Positions 23,700 through 33,646 of a stretch of 48,685 nucleotides of DNA are shown here, one piece after another. Position numbers and translations under genes: made by a program. The notes under the pieces are model-generated. The model was not told the DNA's origin. It did no database searches and saw only the letters and a program-made list of their open reading frames with translations. The DNA lies in NCBI GenBank assembly GCA_009103225.1, contig RHPI01001037.1:435949-484633 (forward strand), read 5' to 3'. Each line of letters opens with the position of its first letter. The first letter of the stretch is position 1. Source of the DNA: Chlorokybus atmophyticus (Eukaryota; Streptophyta; Chlorokybophyceae; Chlorokybales; Chlorokybaceae).

Positions 23700-24317
23700 C
23701 ACTCCCCGCGTGTTATGCACTACAAGCTTCACTAACGAGGCATTTTCCCCCGATGGGATGGTAGCTTACCAAAGCAACCACGCACTTAGGCGCACCCCCC
23801 CTAAATGGGATCTTGCGTTGAGACACCGATATCTCATACTTGTGCTCTCCCCTAAACACGGTGCACACTTGCGTGCCGCGTCTAGTATATCGCGTGAGCG
23901 CAATTGCCAATTTTGGCCTAGGGTCATTTGAATGCCTTGCATCCTCATATCCACAACTCGAAGCAACACCTTACTAGAGTAGTTGCCTATGTTGACTTGA
24001 AGCTCAACTTGTCCGAGCACCGATATGGGCGCACCATCAATGGTAGCAAACTTGTCATGACAAGCTTTCATGCGTACTACTGCACGGTTCAACAACCTTA
24101 TATTCATAAAGTTGCACACCGTGCCGGTGTCTACAAGCACACCCACATTTCTACCAAGCATGCTGCCATCAACTACCCATAGCAGTGACTCTTCTTGATG
24201 CTCTTCTTGAACACGGTGACTAAGGTCATCATGCCACATGATTAATGGCTTGCCAATGCCCGTTCTTTCTTTGACATGACCTTGTATCTTACAAAGGTCT
24301 TTAGCATTGCCGACCAA
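23700..24317 (-). pseudogene. element B aspartic protease
   Basis: The active site is GVLVDTGTVCNFM (D-T-G-T). Downstream VVDMRMQGIQMTLGQNW matches the second half of a retropepsin-like fold. The frame is open for 183 codons, the best-preserved piece of element B. Confidence 0.82.
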
Positions 24318-24365
24318 ATGCTCTTGTACGTCGGTGTGAAAACAATTGCCCTCATACTTAGGTTA

Positions 24366-25130
24366 TCACGCTTGTGGTCCAAGTACTTTTGTATGGTCGT
24401 TTTTAACTTGAAAAGAGGCATACATGAGCACATTTGCATGCATTTCATTTAACTCACTCAGCGCATGCAATCCCATGCAATCAAAGTCTAAAGCTACGTC
24501 ACAAACAAAAGAAAATCTATCCATTAAGCCAACGCATGGTGTCTTTGTAACTACCGCTACAACCCTAACCACCCCGAATCCCTTGGTGGTAGTGCTAGGC
24601 TTGTCGGGGCACTCCACAAGACGGTGACCGGGCTTCTTGCAAAGGAGACACTTGCCCTCTTTAAAGAGCTTCGCTTTCTCGTCCATGGAGAGGTTGAGGG
24701 GAATATCATTCTCCTTGTTCTTGGCCGGCTCCTTGCCCTTCGACTTAGAGTGGCCGTTGGGCTTTAAGGGCTCCTTACCCTTGCCTTTGCCGGTGTTGAG
24801 TGCTCTCGCTGATTCTAGAATGGCCAGACGAGGAGATTAAACTCCAGCCCTTCCCACGGCTTGCCGATCTTAATGTTTTGCTACACCGCTTGCATGCCTT
24901 GTAGCTTGGAGTTGAGCCCACGCTTGAACTTGTGAACCATCTCGTCGCTACTCATTTGGCCTCCTCCCGCGCGGACTTTGGCCACAAGGAGTTTGAAGCG
25001 GCATGCATACTCCTCCGCCGACCCCAACATCTTTGGTTCTTCAAGCTCGTTGTGTCAAAAGCTTTTCCCTTATTTAAGATTTGCACCTTGACATCATTTC
25101 ATTTGACCTTCATTGGTCAATTACATGCCA
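24366..25130 (-). pseudogene. element B gag with intact zinc knuckle
   Basis: The knuckle reads CLLCKKPGHRLVEC (C-x2-C-x4-H-x4-C, all four ligands present). Upstream, across stops, capsid-like sequence is visible (EEYACRFKLLVAKVRAGGG, MVHKFKRGLNSKLQ). No start codon can be assigned. Confidence 0.75.
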
Positions 25131-25140
25131 AGCTCCATTA

Positions 25141-25395
25141 GTTCCTCGCTCTATGCTTAATTAAGGCCCTTACATGAGTCTTATCATAATGATTGAAGTT
25201 ATGAGTCCCAATGGGTGATATCCATCATTCTTACCCTAATTAGTTGATATCAACTAAAGTGGTCAAAGCTATGGCTGATAGTGAGTAGGGGAACGGGGTT
25301 TTTTGACACAACAGTCGGCGGCGGCATGGGTAGGGTCGTTGGCGTGGTTGTTGGGGTAGAGGATTAAAGGGGGAGTTGGCATTTCTCCCTTTACA
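25141..25395 (+). repeat. 5'-truncated LTR related to the element A LTR
   Basis: It shares GTTCCTCGCT, GAGTCCCAATGGGTG and GTTGGGGTAGAGGATT with element A's LTR in the same order, and ends TTTACA before a PBS. The first 95 or so bases of the A-type LTR are absent, so it was cut or overwritten at 25140 where element B's gag ends. Confidence 0.7.
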
Positions 25396-25411
25396 TTCGG
25401 TATCGGAGCAA
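25396..25411 (+). other. primer-binding site after the truncated LTR
   Basis: CGGTATCGGAGCAAGG resembles element A's PBS except for its first base. It marks the start of an internal region running rightwards. Confidence 0.65.
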
Positions 25412-26144
25412 GGTCCTCCTTGTGGGTGGGCCTTATTGTGTTATTGTGGTTATTTATTGTGGTAGAGCCACGTCGCCAGCAAGCTACCAGGCCGCTAGCA
25501 GCCGCCGTTCACATCCTCCAGGTCAGAAGCCTAGCAAGCCACCTACTGCAGAGCCTACTGCGCAACCTCCTGCGACGCAACCTGCGTCGCAGCAGGTACC
25601 ATCGTATCGGCCGCCGGACTGCCTGCCGCGCGCGTTGATTCCGGCCCCCTGCGATCGATCGCCGCCAGGACAGCGGCAACCAAAGCCTAGCAAGTCGCCG
25701 CGACCAGTCAGACTTTCAACCTAACCAAGTAAATAATTAGCTTGTGTAAGTTGTTTTGTGTTAACTTGGCCCCTCTTCCTTGTGGAGAGGTGGATGTGCG
25801 TGAGTGTTTGCTGGCTCGCATGCATTGTGTGCGTATTTGTGCGCAAATTTATAGCAAAGAGAGCCTCTCGAGATAATCCCCTCATTAATTGAGGGAGCCT
25901 CTCGGGTATTCCTCTGCGCTGCAGTATAGCACTTAGTCATTGAGTTGCTTTGATTTGCATTGCAATAGGTGACAGCGCTCACTCACACGTTAACACCATT
26001 CTTTGAGTGACATTTCACTCAATTTTACAACACGAGCAGCCCCAGGCATAAGACTTATTGTTGGTTGTTGTTGCAAGCTTTGCTTGCACAACTCTTTTTG
26101 CTTACACAGCTTCGTTCTTACAAGCTGTATTGCTGTATTTAGAC
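25412..26144 (+). other. leader or junction between the truncated LTR and element C gag
   Basis: An 85-codon Pro-rich frame (25422-25724) follows the PBS but shows no domain. From 25740 the DNA looks like an untranslated leader, with GAGCCTCTCG occurring twice (25859 and 25893). It is unclear whether this leader belongs to element C or to another element. Confidence 0.4.
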
Positions 26145-27834
26145 ATGGCAAAAGGCAAGTCCAAAAAGACATCTCAGGGCACTGAGAATCCCCCGCTTAC
26201 CGTTACGCAGTAGAGGGGCATAAGGAAGGAGGATACAGTTGACCCACAGAATGAGATTGAAGGGGCCATTCTCCTTGAGCTCACCTAGCAAGAACGCTTT
26301 CTCTGCAGTCAAACCTACTCGGTGGGGGAGGAGAGGCGTTGTGCAGGTGATGTACGAAGGCACCTTCTTGCTGGTGAACAGCTCGACAAACTTGAACCCA
26401 CTAGGCAGCAGCGCCTTATACTTGATGTAGAGAAGCGGTTGACTGGGGGCAACCCCATTAGAGTTGCCTGCAGACCCTGCTTAGATTGTGCATGTTGATG
26501 CTAATGAGCCCGGGGAGAAAACTACACACCAACAACCTGCACCAGCAGCTACTCGCACCACTTTAGAGGGAGCTCAAAAGAGCCAACCTTTTGTGTTGCA
26601 ACCCATTGAGACCAGTGATGAATTCATTCACGTGGACACAACGATACTGCGCGTCTTTGACGCTGCTTCCGATGGCCCGCATTGCGCATTCCAATCCTTT
26701 GCACAGTGTTGTCGCCATCAGGAAGCGTTGGCGCGAGGCGTTGCTTCTAGATTGGAGAATGCAGAGTCATTAATCTCTCATCTGTCTCACCAAGTAACGG
26801 CCTTGCGCTCTGCACCCGCCACAAGCAGTATGTCTGCCAGTGCCAAGATGGCATTGGTCAAGCCATCCAAGTTTGATCCCATTGACAGGAAGACTACTGT
26901 TAAGAAGTGGATCGTGTCCATCAACAACTGGTTGGCCTTAGCTCATGACATGTCAGAGGAGGACAAGTTCAACATTGTTCTCAACTTGGCACCAGCTGAG
27001 GTGCAGATGCAGCATGAGAAGGGCAATTTTGCCAGTACCATGCAAGCACTGCTGGACTACATGCGCAATCACTACCAGCGTGTTGCGCCTTGGGTGGAAG
27101 CAGATGAGAAGTTGGCCCAACTTCGAATGGGCAACAAGAGTGCTGATGTGTATGCGCGCGAGTGGCGCCTGTTGGTTGATGAAGTCAACCAAGGACCACT
27201 TCCGTACGATGCAGCTGCACAGATGCGCTCCTTTCGCAGTGGATTACGCAAGGATCTCGTCACCAGCTTGCAGCTAAGAGAAGACAACACTGTGTGGGGG
27301 CCTAGGGATTTGGATGAGTACATCAAGGCTGTCATCAGTCTCGACCACTCTCTGCGATCTACCAAAGCAACTCATCCTGAGGATACAGCTGCAGTGTCAG
27401 TGCAGAATATTGACCAGCAGCGTCGGGGGTTGAAGTTGCTTGAGATTTCGGAGGAGAAGCTCTTCCAAGCCCGCGGCGACATGGGCGGCAAGCAAGGCAG
27501 CTGGTGGGAAGCCAAAGGAGTTCAAGCACGCCAACATCGCGGTTGTGGAAGGTGTGTTGGGTGCAAAATGCTGGTCGTGTTGCGAGCAAGGGATTGTGGG
27601 AAAGGCAAGAAGGTGGTGTGCTCTCATTGCAAGAAGGGCGGGCATGTTGATGCCAAGTGTTGGAGTAAGCATCCGGAGCTGCGTCCAAAACAAGGAGGGG
27701 CAGTCGGAGCTCACTCGAGTGTGAGACAAGAGCCAACAATGTCAGAGGTGACAAAGGCATTGGCGGCAATGCAAGCGGAGTATGCATCGTTGAAAAGCAT
27801 GCTTGAGCGAGGGAAATGGCCCGAGAGGAGCTGA
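26145..27834 (+). pseudogene. element C gag
   Basis: ATG at 26145 opens a Lys-rich N-terminus (MAKGKSKKTSQ). TAG stops at 26211 and 26286 and an indel near 26455 precede the main frame, where another TAG (26482) sits just before MHVDANEPGEK (26488). The main 448-codon frame carries a retrotransposon-gag capsid (MALVKPSKFDP, DYMRNHYQRVAPWVEADEKL, VYAREWRLLVDEV) and an intact CCHC knuckle CSHCKKGGHVDAKC near 27620-27660. A Cys-rich segment at 27556-27610 makes better sense one frame over. It overlaps the protease frame by 32 nt. Confidence 0.85.
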
Positions 27835-29137
27835 GGATAAGCCAAGCAGCTCCAGGGGCTACCTCGCGTATAGTGCGCTCTCCGGAGGCACTAAGGTGGC
27901 AGCGGTTGCGACGACGAGAGCGTCGGCACGGCGAAACGCTGCACCAGCTCCCCCGACTAGGATGGTTGAGGAGGAGGCCGCGCCCGTCCGCGAGGAGGGT
28001 GTGGATCATGATAGGATGCGAGCACCAGCTGCACGCATGCCTATGTCATTCAAGTTGCTGCCAACACCCCCGTTGGAGCAAGAGCGTTTGCGCTCGGAGG
28101 GTGCAAAAGTGCAGCCGAATGCTACGGCAACAGCGCGACATGATGTCGGCGTCGGTGGCGGTGGTGAGCACAAGAGGGTGGAGGAGCTGCTACCAATATG
28201 TGTAGAGCTTCTCGAGGGTGCCAAGATGCTTGCCCAACAGCCCTCAACTCAAGCCAATGAAGAAAACTTGAAGTTGACGGCGCCGTTGGAGAGCGTTGCA
28301 GCGGAGCTGGTCGGGCAGCCGCTTGTTCGCTTGAAGGACCTTGGAGTCAGCAAGGAACACGTGGTGAAGCTGTTGCAAAGCGCTCTAGACACCACAATGA
28401 CTGCCTCGACAAAGTCTCATGACCATGTGAGCAAGTCTCATGAGGATATGGTGGCGCAAACAGGCCGTATGGCTGCGCGCGCGGAGCTGGTGGCGCCCGA
28501 GGGGTCGGCATCGGCGTCGAGTTCTATCACTCAGCTTGAAGACAAGCTGGAGGAAGGTGTAGGAGGGATGTTGGCACAGCTTCCCGCCACTCGGCCAGCC
28601 TTGAGAGAGAAGATATTGCCGAACGTGGCGATGGTGGACAACCGTGGTGGACACATCAGCCTAGACGGCTTCGTGCCCGATGTCGTCTTGGTGGATACAG
28701 GTGCACAACCTGTTATTTTGGGTGCTAGAGCTGTCAAGGGGATGGGACTCAGCCCCAAAGTGTTGGAGCCATGCCCGGTCATGATCAATACCTCGGCGGG
28801 GACCGTGGAGGCCGTGTGCGGCATCACGGTGCAGCCGGTGGACATATGCTTAACTGCGTTGGGAGGTGCTACCACGTCCTTCTAGGTCCGATGCCTCATC
28901 ATGGATGCGAAGGGGTATGATGTGCTGCTTGGACAAAACTTCTTGTTCCCCGTCGGCGGCAGCGTTGACAATTGGATTGAACAAGGGTTCTTTCGGCCGC
29001 GTTGGCGTGTGGGTGGAGGTGAGAAGGCCTATTTTCCGTTGAGCATCACGCAAGAGGGTCTTGAGAGGTCTCCAACATCTGCATCTGCTTTGTGGGCGTG
29101 CTTGGGTCGCCGTTCAGTTCAAGGGATGACTTGGTGA
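27803..29137 (+). pseudogene. element C linker and aspartic protease
   Basis: The first 260 codons are a Glu/Ala-rich linker. The active site is VVLVDTGAQPVILG at about 28685-28726. A single in-frame TAG at 28883 is followed in frame by the end of the fold (GYDVLLGQNFLFPVGG). A TGA at 29135 and a short disturbed stretch separate it from the methyltransferase, which lies in the same frame. Confidence 0.85.
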
Positions 29138-29215
29138 CATGTACCATGACCATGTGGGGGAGGGGGAGAGTGTCCTCGCACACATGGAGGAGGGAGACCT
29201 CTGGAGCTGGTCTAT

Positions 29216-30382
29216 ATGGCTCAAACTCAGTCACAAGAGCTGGAGTTGGCTTCACAACATCGTGCTCAGCGGCAACAAAAGGCTCGAGACAAGGTTAGCC
29301 AAGCATGGATGAAGGATGTGATGGCATTGGAGCCGCCGTTGCTGCCCGAGGGTGTGAGAGCTGTTCATCCGCCTATCAACTGCAACACCATCGAGTGGAA
29401 GGTCCCCGAGGAGGGTGTTGTGATGGTGGAGCTGTTCGGTGGCATTGCAAGTGAGCTTGCGGCCGCGTTAAACGCCGGCATCAAGGTGCGACGCTATGTC
29501 TATGTGGACCCTTCCCCAACGGCGCAACAAGGTGCACAGCATTATGTGAGGATGTTGTTGACGAAGTATCCGGATCTGCTACATGAGGATGCGGTGAAGG
29601 GCTTTCAAAGCAAATGGTTGCACAACATTTGCTTGGTGGGGCCACATCATCTCAAGGCAATCGGCCATGTGGATGTGCTTGTAGCGGGGTGGGAATGCAA
29701 AGGGCATTTACCAGCTGGTCATGGCAAGGGATTGATGGATGCGCGCTCGTCATTGTTTTGGGAGTTGTTGCGCGTCATCAACATGATTCAGCAAGGACAA
29801 GAGTAGCCCATGGCGTACATCATTGAGAATGTGCCAGCTGAAGATGACAAGCGCAAGTGCGTGCGAGAAGACTACCAGCTGGTGAGACATGTGCTAGGCC
29901 ATGAGCTGGTCATGGATGCGGCGAGGCAGAGTTCGCGCGCGCATCGGCTGCGTGTGAAGTGGACAAACCTCACGCCGGTTGAGTTGCTTCGCACGGTGCA
30001 GCAAGAGTACTTTAAACCGCAAGGCTTGAGAGTCAACCAGGTGCTGGAACATTTGCGCACGTCACAACAGGTCAGCAAGGCTGATCGGCCGCCTCAGGAG
30101 GTGGTGAACCAGGTCGGACACGACATGGCGACGTTGCTGACATTGGTGACATACCCATGCTCTTATGTATTTCGCAAGGGAGGGCCAGGGCTGGTGTGGG
30201 ACTCACGGAACAGCAGGTTGGAAGAGCCAACAGCTGGTGAGCGCGAGCGTGCGATGGGGTTCTTGTCCGGTGCGACGGCGGCGCCAGGACTAAGTGAACA
30301 ACATCGCCGAGTGCTGCTAGGACAAGCCATGGATCACAACAGCATGGTGTGGCTTATAATTGTCTGCTTGGCGGCACAATAG
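29216..30382 (+). pseudogene. element C cytosine-5 DNA methyltransferase domain
   Basis: It transfers a methyl group from S-adenosylmethionine to carbon 5 of cytosine. Motif I is VELFGGIASELAAALNAG (about 29426), motif II YVYVDPS, motif IV AGWECKGHLPAGHGKGL with the catalytic Cys codon at 29696-29698, then DARSSLFWELLRV, motif VI IIENVP (ENV at 29825-29833), motif VIII SSRAHRLRVKWTNL, motif IX/X ERERAMGFLSG and RRVLLGQAMDHNS. The usual Pro before the catalytic Cys is Glu. One TAG (29804) interrupts it between motifs IV and VI, and another (30380) sits at its end before RT. The arrangement looks closest to DNMT3/DRM-type enzymes, though I cannot place it firmly. It sits in the same frame as protease and RT, so it was probably part of the pol polyprotein. 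Confidence 0.9.
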
Positions 30383-31640
30383 TTGGTAGCAAGCATTATG
30401 CCGGTGCGGCAGCAAGCGCGCCGGGAGCCTGCGCCTCTGTCGAGGGGGTGGGAGCAGATTGCACATGATGGGGATAGGAAGGGGGTGTCTTTTTCGCCTG
30501 TGACGGTTGCAAGTGGCAAGAAAGCGGCTGTAGATGGTGCCTTGAAGCAGGAGAAGGCCACCGACCAGACCATGGAATGGTGTGTGGGCGAGCATGTGAC
30601 ACCACATGAGCGTGTATGGCTCGAGGCGTTGCTGGCGCGCAAGCATGACTGCTTCGCCTACTCTACCAAGGAGTCGGAGGTCTGCAACTTCTACACAATG
30701 GACATTGAGTTGACCTCTTCGGAGCCCATCTTTCGTAGGCAGTATCGGCCAAGCAAGGTGGAGAAGCAGGTTGTGGCAGAGAAGTGTGCTGACTTGTTGG
30801 AGGCCGAACTCGTTGAGAAGTCAACTTCAGACTTTGCGGCGGCGATGGTGTTGCCATTGACGAAAGATGCACAAGGAAACTGGACCTCAAGGAGGATGTG
30901 TAGTGACTATCGGCCATTGAATGAGAAGAATAAGGCTGATCGGTACCCTATGCCTATACATGAGGCTATCTTTGACAACATCGATGATGCAAAGGTGTTC
31001 TCTATCGTGGACCTGAGGCAGGGCTTTAACCAGATCGCCATCAAGCTAAAGGACTGTGGCAAGACAGCGTTTTGGGGAGTGGACCAGCTCTACAAATGGA
31101 ATGTCATGCCATTCGGCTTGAAGGATGCACTTGTGAAGTTCCAGCGTGTGATGGACCGTGTTCTTCGTGGTCCACCCTTTGCAAGTTGCTACATTAATAA
31201 CATATTGGTGTTTAGCCACACAATGGAGGAGCATCTCGTGCACTTGGAGCGCGTGTTCGAGCGACTGCGCGAGAGCGGCATGAGGTGTCACCTGGAGACG
31301 TACTTGTTCGGAGCTGATCGTATCCCTTATCTCGGCCATGAGATAGTGCCGGATGGTGTAGCAAGCAAAGGTGGATTCCTTGGTGCAAGTGCCTGCACCG
31401 AAAGACATTAGCCGACTACGGGCGTTTCTCGGCTTGGCGAATTGCTATTAAAGGTTCATACAGAGGTACAACAAGATTGCAAAGCCCTTGAATGAGTTGT
31501 TAAAGAAGAACAAGGCCTGGTGCTGGTCGGAGGAGTGTCAACGTGCCTTTGAGCTTCTCAAGGAGAAGCTATGCACCGCGCCGGTGTTGAGACGGGCGGA
31601 CTACAACCGTCCCTTCATCCTACACACAGATTGAAGCCGC
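30383..31640 (+). pseudogene. element C reverse transcriptase, active site mutated
   Basis: Conserved blocks: RRQYRPSKVEKQVV, MCSDYRPLNEKNKADRYPMP, FSIVDLRQGFNQI (first Asp present), WNVMPFGLKDALVKFQRVMD and GHEIVPDGVAS. The catalytic YxDD box reads YINN (31190-31201): both aspartates are asparagine. A frameshift at about 31368 moves the thumb region (SRLRAFLGLANCY, RYNKIAKPLNELLKKNKAW) to the next frame, where TAA (31449) and TGA (31632) stops lie. Confidence 0.92.
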
Positions 31641-32223
31641 TTGGGCATAGGACCGTGTTGTGTCAATGGATGATGATGGGAAGGAGTATGTGGTGGCATA
31701 TGGCAGCCGAAGCAACAACATTGCAGAGGCGATTTACAGCTCCTATGAGGGGGAGTGTTTGGCAGTGCTTCGGGCCATAGTTCACTTCAGACCGTTCCAC
31801 TATGGCCGTGCCTGCATACTCATCACCGACCACCAGCCCTTGAAGTGGTTGATGACAAATGACAAGCTCACACGGAAGCATGCCAGATGGGCGCTCATAC
31901 TGCAGGAGTATGAGTTTGAGATTGAACACCGAGCTGGTGTTGACAACATAGACGCGGATGGGTTGAGTAGGAACCCAAATCCTTCATCGTTCGATGAGAG
32001 TGAGGCGAGGCATGACTATGGCATGCCCGTGGCTGGGTTTTTGACCTACCGTGTGGCCTCCTTGCTGGTGTTGGCTGGTTCGGTGGACGCATGCGCATCC
32101 ACGCGCGCAAACGCAGCTGGAGAGGGTGACAATGATGGTGTAATGCCACCTTTGGAGGCTGCACCAGCCCCAACGGTCAATGACATTGAAGGGGAGGAAG
32201 CCGAGGCTTTAAAAAACATTTGA
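31641..32223 (+). pseudogene. element C RNase H
   Basis: It reads VVAYGSRSNNIAEAIYSSYE, GECLAVLRAIVHFRPF, ILITDHQPLKWLM and HRAGVDNIDADGLSR, with the Glu, middle Asp and last Asp of a gypsy RNase H. The first Asp (HTD) lies just upstream in the other frame. The frame ends in TGA at 32221 and continues in frame into the integrase. Confidence 0.88.
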
Positions 32224-33511
32224 AGGGATGCACAAGTGCTTGCTCACCTCAAGACTGGACTGTTTCAAGCTGGGTGCAACACGGCGACGCGAGATCGCGT
32301 GTGGCAACGCGCGCAACGTTATCGGTGGGAGGGAGACCACCTTGTGCGCTTGATGTCGGATGGAGGTTTGAGGATTGTGCCTCAACCACATGAGAGGAAG
32401 CCGCTTGTGGAGCTGCTTCATGAGCAAATGGGCCACTTTGGTGTCAAGAGGACACTTGGGCTCGTGCAATCAGCATATTGGTGGGCTGGCATGCAGTCTA
32501 CCGTGGCAGGAGTTGTTGCAAGCTGTGTGGAGTGCGACAAGGTGAAGGCGAGCTTCAATGCCAAGCACCCACAGCTGCACCCTCTGCCTATCCAAGGACT
32601 ATTTTATCGGTTGAGCCTAGTTTTGGCCGGAGACCTACCAGTTAGCAAAAGAGGCAACCGTTACGTGCTCGTGATGATATAGCAATTTTCAAAGTGGATC
32701 GAGGTCGTGGCGCTGCCATTGAAGGAGAGCAAGCTTGTGGCTGAGGCTTTCCTCGACCATGTCCTTAGCAGACTTGGTGCTTATGCTGAGGTTCTCACTG
32801 ACCAAAGCACCGAGTTGCGTGGCCAGTTCGATGACTTGTTGGCGCAAGCCTTCATCGAGCATCGAAGGATTTCTCGTGACCATCTTCAAGCCGATGGGCT
32901 TACTGAGAGAATGGTACAGGTGGTGAAGAAGGGGCTTCGCAAGTACTGTCTCAACCACAGCAAGAGACACTGGGACTGGCGTTGCCATGGCTGGCGATGG
33001 GCTATCGCATGATGCGGCAGGCTGCGTTGAGCTCATACAGTCCCTACTTTTTATTATACGGGAAGAGCCCATATTGCCAACAGCAATTTGGAGATAGGTT
33101 GAGCAGGAGCTTGAATTGGAGGATCCCAATGTGTGGGAGAAGGAAATGGCGAAGCGTGCGAAACCGTTCCGGCGTGTGATGCCAATCGCACTTGGCAACT
33201 TGCAAGTGGCGCAACATCGCGACACACTACGCTAAGCGAGGGTGAGGAGTGGCTTTTACAAGCCGAGACTGCAGAAGTTTCAGCCAGGAGACTTCGTGTA
33301 CCTGCAGAGGACGACCAAGGATACATTGGATACAAGTGCGAGCCGCACTATCCTTCATGTAAAGAAGCTTCTCAACAACGGTGTGTTGTTATTGGAGGGA
33401 GCTGATGCCAGGACCATCAAGGAGCACATGAAAAGCTGCGCCCCTTGTCATCTACCAAACGTGGATGACAGTGAGGATCCGGCTTTGACCATAACAGATG
33501 TGGGCCACCGT
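32224..33511 (+). pseudogene. element C integrase
   Basis: The finger is HEQMGHFGVKRT...CVECDKVK (HHCC). The core begins LVLAGDLPVSKRGNRYVLVMI, where the expected first catalytic Asp appears as Val, then an in-frame TAG (32680). The second Asp (VLTDQSTELRGQFDD) and the Glu (GLTERMVQVVKKGLRKYC) are present. Frameshifts near 32980 and 33070 move the C-terminal part (DPNVWEKEMAKRA, FYKPRLQKFQPGDFVYL) to the frame that runs into the PHD finger. Confidence 0.88.
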
Positions 33512-33646
33512 TGTGAGCGGTGTGGCTGAGCAAAGGGCTGGGACACCATGCCACTATGCGACAAGTGTGTTACCGGTTGGCACATGTAGTGCCTTCATCC
33601 ACCACTTGAGGAGATCCCTGATGGAGCATGGTACTGTCCGGTGTGT
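33512..33646 (+). pseudogene. element C C-terminal PHD finger
   Basis: In the frame of the integrase tail the Cys4-His-Cys3 pattern is complete: CERC, CDKC, WH followed two residues later by C, and CPVC with Trp two residues before it (WYC). The linker LHPPLEEIPDG is typical of PHD fingers, which read the state of histone H3 tails. Two stops fall inside it: TGA at 33527 (fits an Arg codon CGA) and TAG at 33587 (fits Gln in the usual H-x-Q-C position). Elements A and B carry a chromodomain at this place instead. Confidence 0.85.

Larger units (their letters stand above)
18985..25140 (-). mobile_element. element B: minus-strand Ty3/gypsy chromovirus relic, split by TIR element copy 2
   Basis: From high to low coordinates it reads gag, protease, RT N-half, (1.6-kb insertion), RT C-half, RNase H, integrase, chromodomain. 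It is the same family type as element A (shared HDPPY finger, KESPFFLN, LDLTAG). Neither LTR is visible. The 3' side may be cut by TIR copy 1 and the 5' side by the LTR fragment at 25141. Coding frames are heavily broken. Confidence 0.85.

Noticed and set aside
25422..25724. Pro-rich 100-codon frame after the second PBS as a gag gene
   Set aside because: No capsid or knuckle motif; composition alone explains its length.
26211..33589. Eight in-frame TAG codons as evidence that TAG encodes glutamine (as in some ulvophyte algae) or is read through
   Set aside because: The eL33 gene ends at TAA exactly at its conserved C-terminus and the RLT-like model ends at TAG, while element C also contains TAA and TGA stops and clear frameshifts. 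Decay explains all of this more simply.
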